64,000 nt of DNA from the NCBI RefSeq assembly GCF_002024805.1, contig NZ_CP014337.1, positions 1,674,001-1,738,000 of the forward strand. Direction: 5' to 3'. The notes under the pieces were generated by a model. The model made no database searches, had not been told where the DNA came from, and saw only the letters and a program-made list of their open reading frames with translations. Positions 33,841 through 43,496 of this stretch are shown here, one piece after another (position 1 is the first letter of the stretch; the number at the start of each line of letters is the position of its first letter). A program made the position numbers and the translations under genes. Source of the stretch: Elizabethkingia bruuniana (GTDB taxonomy: Bacteria > Bacteroidota > Bacteroidia > Flavobacteriales > Weeksellaceae).

Positions 33841-36800
33841 TTAATCTGTTAGTTTTGGTACATCCGCACTTTCTTCGTTCTTAATAGAAATCTTCTCGTG
33901 TAAGAACTGGAACACGACAAATAATACTGGTATAAAGAATACTCCGAAAATTGTTCCGAAAAGCATCCCTCCGATCGCTGCAATACCAATAGCGTTGTTA
34001 CCAACTGCTCCGGCCCCGGCAGCAATAGCCAACGGTATAAGACCAAATATAAAGGCGAAGGATGTCATAAGGATCGGACGCAATCTTTGCTGTGCTCCTC
34101 TTAGCGCAGCTTTACCAATAGATAAACCTTTTAATCTTGCTGCATGGGCAAACTCGACAATAAGAATCGCATTCTTCGCCAATAGCCCGATAAGCATAAT
34201 CAGGGAAATCTGGGTATAGATGTTATTCGATGTTCCGGTAATCCAGGTAAAGAATAATGCACCTGCAAGACCGAATGGTAATGAAAGCATTACAGCAAAC
34301 GGAAGCATATAACTTTCGTACTGTGCACAAAGAAGGAAGTATACGAAGATACAACATAGTGCAAAGATGATAACCGTCTGGCTACCTGCACTCATTTCTT
34401 CTCTTGTTAACCCGGAAAACTCATATCCATAACCAGATGGTATTACCTGTGCTGCAACTTCCTGAACAGCCTGGATAGCATCACCCGAACTGTATCCCGG
34501 ATTTGGTGTACCATTTACCGTAACAGCTGTAAACAAGTTGAAACGGCTGATACTCTGTGGTCCGTATACTCTCTTCAGTGTAACGAATCTGCTTACCGGC
34601 GCCATAGCACCTGTACTGCTTCTTACTTTCATTACATCAAAGCTTTCTACGTTTGCTCTCTGATTAGGCGGAGCCTGATAAATAACGCGGTACTGCTTAC
34701 CAAACAAGTTAATATTGGAAGCGTATACCCCACCAAAATATCCCTGAATAACACTTAGTACATCTGACACCGAATAACCTGCATTCTTAATAGATGCAAC
34801 ATCCACATCGATAAGATACTGTGGGAAGTTCGGGTTAAATGATGTATAAGCATTTTGTATTTCTGGTCTTTTCTTTAGAGCATCAATAAAGTCATTGGTT
34901 ACTTTATTCAGATCATCAATTGTACCTCCCTTCTGATCCTGAAGCTGCATTTCAAAACCTGCAGCATTACCAAACCCCTGAAGAGTTGGTCTTCCGAAGA
35001 AAATAATACGTGCATCTTTAATACCTGCAGTTTGCGCATATAGTTTTCCAAGTACAGCATCCTGAGATTCACCTTTACCTGTTCTCTGTGCCCATGGTTT
35101 CAATTTTACAATGACCATCCCGTAATTACTACCTGTACCACTGATCATCCCCCTTCCGGAGATTTTCATAATGTGGTCTACTTCTGGCATTTTAGATACT
35201 ACTTTCTCAATCTGTGACAATACCTCTTCAGTTCTCTCCTGTGAAGCGCCTAATGGCAAAGCAATATCCGAGAATATCCCTCCCATATCTTCACTTGGTA
35301 CGAAAGCTTTAGGTGTAGATACCATCAACCAGCCAAATAACCCTGCAAAACCTAATAAAGCAATTAATGTAAGCCACTTCCTTCTAAGAAGGAAACTAAC
35401 ACCATGAGTATACTTCATTGTAGTCGCCGTAAATGCAGTATTGAAGTTGGAGAAGAAACGCTGCATAATATTTTTCTTATGCTCCTCACCATGATCTGCA
35501 TGTGGCTTAAGGAATATCGCACAAAGCGCAGGACTCAGCGTCAATGCATTTACTGCCGATAGTACAATAGAAATTGCAAGTGTTAAACCAAACTGTTTAT
35601 AGAAAACCCCGGCAGAACCACTAATAAAACTTACCGGTACGAATACTGCAGACATTACAAGTGTAATACTGATGATAGCTCCGGAGATGTCATTCATCGC
35701 AGAAATAGCCGCACGCCTAGGCGATTTTTCACCTTGTTCTAACTTGGAGTGAACGGCTTCAACGACGACGATAGCATCATCCACAACAATACCTACCGCA
35801 AGAATTAATGCGAATAAGGTAAGTAGGTTGATCGTAAATCCGAAAAGATTCAGGAAGAAGAAAGTACCGATAATCGCTACTGGTACAGCTATCGCTGGAA
35901 TCAATGTAGATCTCCAGTCCTGAAGGAATATAAATACAACAATGAATACAAGGATAAAGGCTTCAAATAAAGTATGAAGTACTTTTTCAATTGAGGCATC
36001 CAGGAATTCATTGGCATTTACCATTGTTGTATAGGTAATCCCTTTAGGAAAAGATGTTGAAGCATTGTCTAATACCGCCACACAACCGTTGATTACTTCC
36101 TGAGCATTGGAGCCTGCTGTCTGTGCAACAGCAACCCCGATCGCTGCCTGTCCATCTGTAAAGGTATTTCCTGAATAATCCTGAGCACCTAATTCTATTT
36201 TGGCAACATCTTTAAGTCTTAATACTTGTCCGCCGATATTTCCTTTTAATACGATATCCTCAAACTCAGCTGTGCTGGTAAGACGACCTTTATATTTCAG
36301 GGTATATTCAAAACTTTGCTTTCCCTGCTCTCCCATTTTACCTGGGGCAGCTTCAATATTTTGCTCATTAAGGACTGCACCAATGTCACTTGGAACCAAA
36401 CCATAAGCAGCCATTTTATCAGGATCCAGCCAGATTCTGATAGAGTAATCTTTTGTTCCGAATACGGTTACATCACCAACTCCGTTTACCCTTTTCATTC
36501 TTGGAATGATGTTGATGTTGATGTAGTTCTGTAAGAATACCTGATCGTATTGCGGATTATCACTCTTCAGTGTATAAATTAATACGTTGGAACTCTGTCT
36601 TTTTACAACCGTTACCCCGGCTTGTGTTACTTCACGGGGTAGTAAACTGTTGGCACGGGAAACCCTGTTTTGTACGTTTACCGCGGCAATATCAGGATTT
36701 ACCCCTTGCTTGAAGAATACAGAAACAGATGCTGATCCTTCGTTGGTTGCAGAAGAAGACATGTAGGTCATACCTTCCACACCATTAATCTGCTCTTCCA

Positions 36801-36993
36801 GCGGTATGATAACACTCTTTAGTACTACATCCGCATTGGCTCCCATGTAGTTGGCATTTACGACTACTGTGGGCGGAGCAATGTCAGGATATTGAGATAC
36901 CGGCAGGCTCACAATACCTAAAATACCTAATATCACAATGATAATAGATATTACGGTAGAAAGTACCGGTCTTTCTATATATTTTCTAAACAT
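33841..36993 (-). CDS. RND multidrug efflux transporter (HAE1 family, AcrB-like)
   Basis: 1050 residues, normal length. Proton-driven inner-membrane pump. Start MFRKYIERPVLSTVISIIIVILGILGIVSLPVSQYPDIAPPTVVV is typical. Twelve membrane segments in two halves are separated by large periplasmic loops (about 40-330 and 560-860). The fourth membrane segment contains the proton-relay pair in LILAVGIVVDDAIVVVEAV. The porter-domain motif NANYMGANADVVLKSVIIPLEEQINGVEGM and the last part GLLAKNAILIVEFAHAARLKG are conserved. Middle gene of the adaptor-pump-channel operon. Substrate unknown. Confidence 0.97.
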   Translation of the reverse strand: MFRKYIERPVLSTVISIIIVILGILGIVSLPVSQYPDIAPPTVVVNANYMGANADVVLKSVIIPLEEQINGVEGMTYMSSSATNEGSASVSVFFKQGVNPDIAAVNVQNRVSRANSLLPREVTQAGVTVVKRQSSNVLIYTLKSDNPQYDQVFLQNYININIIPRMKRVNGVGDVTVFGTKDYSIRIWLDPDKMAAYGLVPSDIGAVLNEQNIEAAPGKMGEQGKQSFEYTLKYKGRLTSTAEFEDIVLKGNIGGQVLRLKDVAKIELGAQDYSGNTFTDGQAAIGVAVAQTAGSNAQEVINGCVAVLDNASTSFPKGITYTTMVNANEFLDASIEKVLHTLFEAFILVFIVVFIFLQDWRSTLIPAIAVPVAIIGTFFFLNLFGFTINLLTLFALILAVGIVVDDAIVVVEAVHSKLEQGEKSPRRAAISAMNDISGAIISITLVMSAVFVPVSFISGSAGVFYKQFGLTLAISIVLSAVNALTLSPALCAIFLKPHADHGEEHKKNIMQRFFSNFNTAFTATTMKYTHGVSFLLRRKWLTLIALLGFAGLFGWLMVSTPKAFVPSEDMGGIFSDIALPLGASQERTEEVLSQIEKVVSKMPEVDHIMKISGRGMISGTGSNYGMVIVKLKPWAQRTGKGESQDAVLGKLYAQTAGIKDARIIFFGRPTLQGFGNAAGFEMQLQDQKGGTIDDLNKVTNDFIDALKKRPEIQNAYTSFNPNFPQYLIDVDVASIKNAGYSVSDVLSVIQGYFGGVYASNINLFGKQYRVIYQAPPNQRANVESFDVMKVRSSTGAMAPVSRFVTLKRVYGPQSISRFNLFTAVTVNGTPNPGYSSGDAIQAVQEVAAQVIPSGYGYEFSGLTREEMSAGSQTVIIFALCCIFVYFLLCAQYESYMLPFAVMLSLPFGLAGALFFTWITGTSNNIYTQISLIMLIGLLAKNAILIVEFAHAARLKGLSIGKAALRGAQQRLRPILMTSFAFIFGLIPLAIAAGAGAVGNNAIGIAAIGGMLFGTIFGVFFIPVLFVVFQFLHEKISIKNEESADVPKLTD

Positions 36994-37035
36994 AATTTTA
37001 AATGAGATTATAAGGATTCCTCCTTATGATTAATA

Positions 37036-38208
37036 TTAGTTAGCTTTTGGAGTAATAGCGGTAAGACTGGTTTGTTTAGGAACAATTTCAGTTCCGTCTT
37101 TCAGTATACCAACTCCTTCCACAACAACTTTATCACCAGCCTTAAGTCCTGATTCTACGGCATAGCTTACACCATCCGGAAGACGGACTACTTTTACTTC
37201 TGTTGATTTTACTTTGTTGTCCGCTCCTACTATATAAGCAAAGGTTTTACCCTGCATTTCGTAAGTAGCTTTTTGTGGAATAATAATTACTTTTTCCAGA
37301 TAGGTAGGGAGCTTAAGCGTAGCACTGTATCCACTTCGGATAAGTCCGTTTTCGTTTGGAAAAGTCGCACGCATCATAAATGATCCTGTCTGAGGATCCA
37401 CCTGACCGCTCATAGATTCGATTTTTCCTTTTTCTTTGTATTCACTACCATCTGATAAAACTAAACTAACATTAGGTGCATTTTTCAGCTTCTCTGTAAT
37501 ACTTCCTCCTGTTGCATGTTTCAGAAATTCTAATACTTCTTTTTCGTTAGCCGAGAAATAAGCATAAATACTTCCAATATTAGATACCGTCGTTAACGGC
37601 TCCTGTGTAGCACTGTTTACATAACTACCATGACGATATGGCAATGTTCCGACATAACCTGTTACCGGGCTGGAAATCATTGTATAACCTTCATTCACTT
37701 TGGCATTTGTTAAATTAGCCTGTGCCTGTGCAAGGTTAGCCTGCTTTGCCTGTAATGCCAACTGAGCAGCCTGAAGTTCGTACTTGGAAATGATATCCTT
37801 ATCTACCAATGGTTTTGTCTTCGTTACCTGCATCTGAGCTGTAGCAACATCTGCCTGCGCACTTCTTATGGCAGCCTCTGCAACCCTTACCTGCTGCTCA
37901 TACTGTGGATTTCGGATTCTGAAGAGGGCCTGTCCCTGCTTCACATACGCACCTTCATCTATGTAAATATCTTCTATAAATCCGTCAATTTTCGGACGTA
38001 TTTCGATATTTTGTTTCCCTTGCAAACGCGCAGGAAACTCTTCATAGACTGTCGCTGGCCCTTGCTCCACTGTTATGAACTGGTATGGTTGAGGTTTTTG
38101 TTGCTGCTGTGCCGCAGCCGCTTTTGGGTCTCCTTTACCGCAAGAAACATTCAGGGTTAACAAAAACAAACCTGATGCTGCGATAAGTGTATTTTTCTTT
38201 ATCGTCAT
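37036..38208 (-). CDS. RND efflux periplasmic adaptor (MFP family), lipoprotein
   Basis: 390 residues. Lipoprotein signal MTIKKNTLIAASGLFLLTLNVSC (Cys23). Barrel-sandwich half motifs: GFIEDIYIDEGAYVKQGQALFRIRNPQYEQQV and TMISSPVTGYVGTLPYRHGSYV, separated by a coiled-coil hairpin (about 95-175) rich in A, Q and K. Beta-barrel and membrane-proximal domains follow (MMRATFPNENGLIRSGYSATLKLPTYLEKVIIIPQKATYEMQGKTFAYIVG). First gene of the operon; a -7-like TAAATTTG on the minus strand (38233-38240) is 25 bp upstream. No local regulator gene is seen. Confidence 0.96.
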   Translation of the reverse strand: MTIKKNTLIAASGLFLLTLNVSCGKGDPKAAAAQQQQKPQPYQFITVEQGPATVYEEFPARLQGKQNIEIRPKIDGFIEDIYIDEGAYVKQGQALFRIRNPQYEQQVRVAEAAIRSAQADVATAQMQVTKTKPLVDKDIISKYELQAAQLALQAKQANLAQAQANLTNAKVNEGYTMISSPVTGYVGTLPYRHGSYVNSATQEPLTTVSNIGSIYAYFSANEKEVLEFLKHATGGSITEKLKNAPNVSLVLSDGSEYKEKGKIESMSGQVDPQTGSFMMRATFPNENGLIRSGYSATLKLPTYLEKVIIIPQKATYEMQGKTFAYIVGADNKVKSTEVKVVRLPDGVSYAVESGLKAGDKVVVEGVGILKDGTEIVPKQTSLTAITPKAN

Positions 38209-38307
38209 AATAAATATTAGTTTTCAAGCAAACAAATTTATTAAAAAAACATCCAAAAATTATAAGTTTAACGAATATTTTGATTAGGAAAATCAATTGA
38301 TTATAGC

Positions 38308-38315
38308 TATTTTTG
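38308..38315 (+). promoter_or_regulatory. -7 element of idi
   Basis: TATTTTTG matches TAnnTTTG and lies 7 bases before the idi ATG. The nearest TTTG upstream (38279-38282) is 25 bases away, slightly long. Confidence 0.5.
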
Positions 38316-38322
38316 CTCCTAA

Positions 38323-38832
38323 ATGGAAGAGAAAGTTGTACTTGTAAACCCAAACGATGATGTACTGGGTGTAATGGAAAAGATGCAAGCCCATCAGAAC
38401 GGGCTATTACACAGGGCCTTTTCAGTGTTCTTGTTTAATCAGGAAGGCAAAATGCTGTTACAGCAAAGAAGTGCAACCAAATACCACTCTCCAAACAAAT
38501 GGACCAATGCCTGTTGCTCGCACCCTCGTGAAAATGAGACTTATTTAGACGGTGCTAAAAGAAGAATTCATGAAGAATTAGGTATCACCTGTGAACTGGA
38601 AGAAAAATTCCATTTTATTTATAAGGCAGATGTAGGACAAGGTTTATGGGAACATGAACTGGACCATGTTTTCATCGGAACTTATAATGGTGAATACCAG
38701 TTAAACCCTGATGAAGTTTCTGCTATACGTTTCGTTACCATGGAAGAATTGGATGAACAGATCGCCAATAAGCCGGAACTTTTTACAGAATGGTTTAAAA
38801 TTATCTGGGACGAATATAGACATCACCTATAA
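38323..38832 (+). CDS. idi: Isopentenyl-diphosphate delta-isomerase, type 1
   Basis: Interconverts isopentenyl and dimethylallyl diphosphate for isoprenoid and menaquinone side-chain synthesis. 169 residues, standard length. It is a Nudix-fold enzyme with LLQQRSATKYHSPNKWTNACCSHPRENETYLDGAKRRIHEELGI; the TNxCCSHP motif includes the catalytic cysteine, and the later WEHELDHVFIG carries the catalytic glutamate region. gcvT follows after 42 bp on the same strand. Confidence 0.96.
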   Translation: MEEKVVLVNPNDDVLGVMEKMQAHQNGLLHRAFSVFLFNQEGKMLLQQRSATKYHSPNKWTNACCSHPRENETYLDGAKRRIHEELGITCELEEKFHFIYKADVGQGLWEHELDHVFIGTYNGEYQLNPDEVSAIRFVTMEELDEQIANKPELFTEWFKIIWDEYRHHL

Positions 38833-38874
38833 CAGACAATCAACAAAATTATAAATCGAAATAATATTTAAAAA

Positions 38875-39951
38875 ATGAAAAGAACAGCACTTTTTGACAA
38901 GCATGTTTCTCTTGGTGCCAAGATAGTTCCTTTTGCTGGCTTCGAAATGCCCGTACAGTATTCCGGAGTTACTGAAGAACATTTTGCGGTACGTGAAAAA
39001 GCCGGAATGTTTGATGTAAGCCACATGGGACAATTTTTTATTGAAGGACCGGGAAGTAAGGAACTTCTTCAAAAAGTTACCACTAATAATGTAGATGCAT
39101 TAGAAGATGGTAAAGCACAATATTCTTGTCTTCCGAATGAAAATGGAGGAATTGTAGATGATCTTATTGTATACAAGATTGCTGATGAGAAATATTTTGT
39201 TGTAGTAAATGCTTCCAATATTGATAAAGATTGGGATCACATTTCTAAATACAACACTTTTGGTGCTAAGATGACAAATGCATCGGATGATATGTCTCTT
39301 ATTGCTATTCAGGGACCTAAAGCCACTGAAATTTTACAGAAAATAACAGATACTCAGTTAGCAGACATCCCTTACTACAACTTCACTATTGGTGCTGTAG
39401 CAGGTGTTCAGGATGTAATTATTTCCAATACAGGTTATACAGGATCAGGAGGTTTTGAAATTTATTTTAAAAACGAAAATGCTGTGAAATTATGGGATGC
39501 ATTAACTGAATCCGGAGAAGAATTTGGAATGATTCCTTGCGGATTAGCTTCCAGAGATACATTAAGACTGGAAAAAGGATTCTGTCTGTATGGTAATGAT
39601 ATCGATGACACAACCTCTCCTATCGAAGCTGGCCTTGGCTGGATTACTAAATTCGATAAAGATTTTGTATCTAAAGAAGTTTTTGCAAAACAAAAAGAAG
39701 AAGGTATCACCAGAAAGCTTGTTGGCTTCGAAATGCAAGAGAAAGCCATTCCAAGACATGATTATGAAGTAGTAGATGCTGAAGGTAATGTTATTGGTAA
39801 AGTAACTTCCGGAACAATGTCCCCAATGAAAAAAATTGGAGTTGGATTAGCTTATGTTGCAAAGCCTCACTTCAAATTAGGATCTGATATTTTCATCAGA
39901 ATTCGTAATAAAGATATCCCTGCAAAAGTTGTAAAACTTCCTTTTGTATAA
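38875..39951 (+). CDS. gcvT: Glycine cleavage system T protein (aminomethyltransferase)
   Basis: Transfers the one-carbon unit from aminomethyl-H protein to tetrahydrofolate. 358 residues, standard length. Typical signatures are LFDKHVSLGAKIVPFAGFEMPVQYSGVTEEHFAVREKAGMFDVSHMGQ near the start, then GGIVDDLIVYKI (catalytic Asp region), NTGYTGSGGFEIYF, and PCGLASRDTLRLEKGFCLYGNDID. The glycine-cleavage P and H genes are not in the window. It ends at a clear terminator. Confidence 0.97.
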   Translation: MKRTALFDKHVSLGAKIVPFAGFEMPVQYSGVTEEHFAVREKAGMFDVSHMGQFFIEGPGSKELLQKVTTNNVDALEDGKAQYSCLPNENGGIVDDLIVYKIADEKYFVVVNASNIDKDWDHISKYNTFGAKMTNASDDMSLIAIQGPKATEILQKITDTQLADIPYYNFTIGAVAGVQDVIISNTGYTGSGGFEIYFKNENAVKLWDALTESGEEFGMIPCGLASRDTLRLEKGFCLYGNDIDDTTSPIEAGLGWITKFDKDFVSKEVFAKQKEEGITRKLVGFEMQEKAIPRHDYEVVDAEGNVIGKVTSGTMSPMKKIGVGLAYVAKPHFKLGSDIFIRIRNKDIPAKVVKLPFV

Positions 39952-39986
39952 TGGAATACAAATAACCTGAAAAGGTCACAAATAAG

Positions 39987-40017
39987 AATACCCGGAAATA
40001 TCCGGGTATTTTTTTAT
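39987..40017 (+). terminator. gcvT terminator
   Basis: AATACCCGGA-aata-TCCGGGTATT at 39987-40010 followed by TTTTTT. Also usable in reverse for the response-regulator gene only weakly. Confidence 0.92.
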
Positions 40018-40024
40018 CAGAAAA

Positions 40025-40663
40025 TTAAAGATTAAACTTATGCATGAGTGCAACAAGTTCGGCTGTACTCTGGACTTTTAGTTTCCTGTTAATATTTTTT
40101 CTATGGGTTTCTACAGTGAAGACACTTAATTCAAGCAATGCTGCTACTTGCTTGGTTGAATTTCCTTCTTTTATCAAATGTATAATATCCATTTCTCTTG
40201 GAGACAGTTTATGATGTAACACAAAGGGATCCTGATCCTTCATCATATCATTTAGCAAAGTGTCCTTAGCCACAGGCGGTAAAAAAGTCTGAATCCCATT
40301 CTTGGCATTTATAATAGCTTCTTTCAACACTACAGCTGTAACATCTTTCATAATATATCCTGTAGCTCCGGTTTCTTTTGCCTGATTCATCAACTGAAGA
40401 TTATAATACATACTGATAAATACAATCTTGATTTTCGGATACAAAGACAGAACTTTTTGTGCGGCTTCTATTCCGTTGAGATAAGGCATATTAATATCCA
40501 TCAGAATAATATCTGCAGAAACTGTATTTAGCTTCTGCATAAGCATTTTACCATCGGTCACTTTCCCCGTAACCCTGAATCCCTCCAGAGAGTGCACAAG
40601 CTGTTCTAGTCCGTCGGCAAAAAGAACATGATCATCTGCTATTATAACATTTGTAATATTCAT
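40025..40663 (-). CDS. NarL/LuxR-type response regulator
   Basis: 212 residues. Receiver domain (about 4-125): NVIIADDHVLFADGLEQLVHSL, phospho-acceptor Asp in SADIILMDINMPYLNG, and the conserved Lys in GATGYIMKDVTAVVLKEAI. The C-terminal LuxR helix-turn-helix is KLSPREMDIIHLIKEGNSTKQVAALLELSVFTVETHRKNINRKL (about 145-195). It overlaps the kinase gene by one base (ATGA-type junction), so the pair is co-transcribed and translationally coupled. Its likely targets are the two 16-bp sites at 42605 and 42675, by inference. Confidence 0.95.
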   Translation of the reverse strand: MNITNVIIADDHVLFADGLEQLVHSLEGFRVTGKVTDGKMLMQKLNTVSADIILMDINMPYLNGIEAAQKVLSLYPKIKIVFISMYYNLQLMNQAKETGATGYIMKDVTAVVLKEAIINAKNGIQTFLPPVAKDTLLNDMMKDQDPFVLHHKLSPREMDIIHLIKEGNSTKQVAALLELSVFTVETHRKNINRKLKVQSTAELVALMHKFNL

Positions 40664-42567
40664 TATTGTGTGTTTTTCAACGGAACAACAATAATTACGG
40701 TTGTTCCTTGTTTGTTGTGATCGGTATTTATTTTTCCTCCCAGAAAAGCTACACGTGAGTGTATATTTTTCAATCCAATCCCTTTAAGATTATTGTGATC
40801 GTTAAAGCCTATTCCGTTATCTTCAAAAATAAGTGTTACATTTTCATCTGCAATTATCAGATCTATATTAGCCTGAGAGGCTTTTGCATGCTTAATTGTA
40901 TTGTTAATTAATTCATTTATTATCCTGTACAATATGACAGACTGTATTTCATTCAACTGTTCATCTTCTCCGTCTGTATTAAGCCAGAATCGTGTAAGAG
41001 CAAAACTATTAAGTTCATCCGTTCTGTTCTTTAAAGTCTGGAAAAGACCAATTGTCGAAAAATCTTTGGGTAATAAATCATGAGAAATATTCCTGAGGTC
41101 AGCCAATGCTTTCTGTGTAATTTCAATACTCCGTTCATTATAGGGATTATTTATTATATCATGCCGATTGGTAATATGGAGCAATAAAGTACTAAGGGTA
41201 GCTCCTAAATCATCATGTAAATCCTGCGCTAGTCTTTTACGTTCTTCTTCCTGAGCAGCAATTATATTTTGTGTCATCTCAAGTTTCTGACTTGTCAATT
41301 TTATTGCCAGCTCCTTTTTCTCTTTTTTAAGAACAGAATATCGGTAAATAATACCTGCAAAAATAATCAGTGATTCTATAATTAAACCTATCTGAATACT
41401 TGTCGGTGGAGAGACTAAAACGGATAAATCATTAGTGGTAAGAATAACATAACAGGTTTTGAAAATGCTGCCTGCCAGAAAACATACTGCAGCCAGATAA
41501 AACCATCCTGGCTTGAATCCTTGTCTTACCCGTAAAATAGCTGCCCATATTATAGAGATAGCAATTCCGGCAATTGCTATCAGATATAAGTTACCTGCAA
41601 TTTTGATCACTTGTCGCTGTTCAAAAAATAACAAGTCCAATCCAATTTTTGAAATCAGTGAAAAAATCAAGAGCCATTTAAAGAAATTCAGTACATAATA
41701 GGTCTTAATGCTGTTACTTTTCAGCTCCAAAAAAGCAATACCTAATTGTACCATCAAAATCATAGTTACTGCACCCGCAGAAAACTGAGATAAACTAAAT
41801 ATTACAGGATAATGAGGAAAAAGAAACTGATAATCCACTCCGACGCTACTAAGTACCCAAAACAATGCGGCCATTACATAAGCGGCATACAAATAATGTA
41901 TTCTGTCCCTCAGAGAAATACCAAGGCACAAATTGATTATCGTATTAAAAAACATAATACCTACAATTACACCTATAATAATATACAACCGCTGCTCTTC
42001 TTCTTTAAAAAGTTTATTACTGATTAGCTCCGGAGTTGTACTGAACCGCTCTCCTATCCTTTCCGCCATAATTAAAAAAACAGCAGATTCTCCGACTTCT
42101 AACCTAATAGGAAAAACAAAATCATGATATGGGTAATCCCGTGTATCAAATACTGATTCGGCGCCAGTTTTCATAAACCTTTTAAAACCTGATGAAGTAA
42201 ATCTGTATGCTTCTACATTATTAAGAAAAGGATAATTGAATTTATAAAAAAGATCTTTTTGTGATCCAGATGTATTTTTTATTATAAACGTCAGCCAGTA
42301 ATAGTTCCCAGCTACTCCGGAATTTATACTGACATCAGGAGCAAGCTTTCGTCCATTTCCGTTTTTTAGCAACTGGTAAGCCTTGTCCGCCGATAATTTT
42401 TCTTTTGTCTGTAGCCAATACAAATCATTATTTACTGGATACCTATCCATTTCTGTTATATCTAAGGTATCATGCGCAGATGAAGCATAAGCTAACTGAT
42501 TTATGCCACAGAAGCATAAAAGCAGAAGAACAGCACCTAAATATTTATGATATAGCAACAACTTCAT
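40663..42567 (-). CDS. Sensor histidine kinase, 7TMR-DISM type
   Basis: 634 residues. Signal peptide (about 1-29), then a periplasmic beta-sandwich sensing domain (7TMR-DISMED2, about 40-175; KAYQLLKNGNGRKLAPDVSINSGVAGNYYWLTFIIKN). Seven membrane helices follow (about 185-400). Then a HisKA_3 dimerisation domain with the phospho-accepting His in AAQEEERKRLAQDLHDDLGATLSTLLLH and an HATPase_c domain (LIFEDNGIGFNDHNNLKGIGLKNIHSR). Such sensors in Bacteroidota often respond to carbohydrate or envelope signals. The cognate regulator is the overlapping gene downstream. Confidence 0.95.
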   Translation of the reverse strand: MKLLLYHKYLGAVLLLLCFCGINQLAYASSAHDTLDITEMDRYPVNNDLYWLQTKEKLSADKAYQLLKNGNGRKLAPDVSINSGVAGNYYWLTFIIKNTSGSQKDLFYKFNYPFLNNVEAYRFTSSGFKRFMKTGAESVFDTRDYPYHDFVFPIRLEVGESAVFLIMAERIGERFSTTPELISNKLFKEEEQRLYIIIGVIVGIMFFNTIINLCLGISLRDRIHYLYAAYVMAALFWVLSSVGVDYQFLFPHYPVIFSLSQFSAGAVTMILMVQLGIAFLELKSNSIKTYYVLNFFKWLLIFSLISKIGLDLLFFEQRQVIKIAGNLYLIAIAGIAISIIWAAILRVRQGFKPGWFYLAAVCFLAGSIFKTCYVILTTNDLSVLVSPPTSIQIGLIIESLIIFAGIIYRYSVLKKEKKELAIKLTSQKLEMTQNIIAAQEEERKRLAQDLHDDLGATLSTLLLHITNRHDIINNPYNERSIEITQKALADLRNISHDLLPKDFSTIGLFQTLKNRTDELNSFALTRFWLNTDGEDEQLNEIQSVILYRIINELINNTIKHAKASQANIDLIIADENVTLIFEDNGIGFNDHNNLKGIGLKNIHSRVAFLGGKINTDHNKQGTTVIIVVPLKNTQ

Positions 42568-42604
42568 ATTTTGTAAAGCTGATAAAATTCCAGATTATAT
42601 CTAT

Positions 42605-42620
42605 TACCCAAAAACAGGTA
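42605..42620 (-). promoter_or_regulatory. 16-bp operator-like site in front of the kinase operon
   Basis: TACCCAAAAACAGGTA on the plus strand, which reads TACCTGTTTTTGGGTA towards the kinase gene. It is the exact reverse complement of 42675-42690 across 54 bases. The outer TACC/GGTA gives it partial dyad symmetry, as expected for a LuxR-type regulator dimer. It lies 37 bases upstream of the kinase start codon. Confidence 0.65.
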
Positions 42621-42674
42621 GTGAACATGCTTATAAAATTACTTCTAAATATACAAAATTGGAAAGCTAACTTA

Positions 42675-42690
42675 TACCTGTTTTTGGGTA
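42675..42690 (+). promoter_or_regulatory. 16-bp operator-like site in front of the barrel/RCC1 operon
   Basis: TACCTGTTTTTGGGTA, identical in the direction of its gene to the site at 42605-42620. Its last base directly abuts the -33 TTG of the next promoter, the position expected for an activator. Confidence 0.68.
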
Positions 42691-42721
42691 TTGGTCTTCC
42701 TTGCGTGCCAAATTAATTTTG
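42691..42721 (+). promoter_or_regulatory. Promoter of the barrel/RCC1 operon
   Basis: TTG (42691-42693), a 20-base spacer and TAATTTTG (42714-42721) match the Bacteroidota promoter. The start codon at 42742 is 20 bases downstream. The 16-bp site 42675-42690 ends where the -33 element begins. Confidence 0.72.
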
Positions 42722-42741
42722 TTAGCAGATATCCTCCTGCT

Positions 42742-43485
42742 ATGATCAAAATATATTCATTACTGTTTTTAATATTTACTGGCTCCGCAGTATTGTATGC
42801 TCAAAAGAAACCTTCTCCCGAATCTTCTCTCTATGTAGGAGTGCAAGCCGGTTCTCCATTATTTTGGGGAGATCTATCATCCACAGGAGAAAAATTTCGT
42901 CCCGGTTATGGCGGCGGTTTGTTTATCGGTTACAGACTTACAAACTGGCTGGCCGTTGAGGTCAATACAGATTATATTACCGGTAATATTGGAGCTTCCA
43001 AATGGCAGACTAATGATTTAATAGATAATCAAGGTGTAATCCGCTATACACAAGGAAGCTATAAATTGGGAGATATTTACAGTAAAATCCGGCTTTCAAG
43101 ATATGGATTACGTTTACCTGTTCAGGTTTTGAAAATATTCAGAAGTGAAGGAAAATTTAATCTAGAAATTGCACCTCATCTCTTTTTCAATGATTTTTCA
43201 ACAGGAATTTATAATATAAAAACTAATCAAAAGCTAATGGACGGTACCAAACCTAAATCATTAAGCTACTCTATGGGCGGAGATCTTGGATTTTCATACA
43301 GAATTAATAAACAGACAAAGCTTTTCTTACGTTCGTCATTTAGTTGGCTAAACGATGATAAATATGATGGTGTCATCACTTATCCGGCTTGGAAAGAAAA
43401 TTTAATGCTTTATACCACTATCGGTGTTAGCTTCGATATAAATACCAGCAAAAAGGACAATAATAAGACAATTTCTAACGAATAA
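42742..43485 (+). CDS. Outer-membrane beta-barrel protein
   Basis: I place the start at ATG 42742 (MIKIYSLLFLIFTGSAVLYAQ, signal peptide) rather than 42691, which lies inside the promoter. The mature ~230 residues have alternating hydrophobic/aromatic strands of a small OmpA/porin-like barrel: SLYVGVQAGSPLFWGDL, YGGGLFIGYRLTNWLAVEVNTDYITG, SIGG-type SYSMGGDLGFSYRINKQTKLFLRSSFSWL, and a final LMLYTTIGVSFDI. It is 11 bp before the RCC1-repeat lipoprotein gene and is probably co-transcribed with it. Function unknown. Confidence 0.85.
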   Translation: MIKIYSLLFLIFTGSAVLYAQKKPSPESSLYVGVQAGSPLFWGDLSSTGEKFRPGYGGGLFIGYRLTNWLAVEVNTDYITGNIGASKWQTNDLIDNQGVIRYTQGSYKLGDIYSKIRLSRYGLRLPVQVLKIFRSEGKFNLEIAPHLFFNDFSTGIYNIKTNQKLMDGTKPKSLSYSMGGDLGFSYRINKQTKLFLRSSFSWLNDDKYDGVITYPAWKENLMLYTTIGVSFDINTSKKDNNKTISNE

Positions 43486-43496
43486 TACTTCCGACT

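Noticed and set aside
38833-38874. Glycine riboswitch upstream of gcvT
   Set aside because: Only 42 bases separate idi and gcvT, too short for the aptamer, and no matching core is seen.
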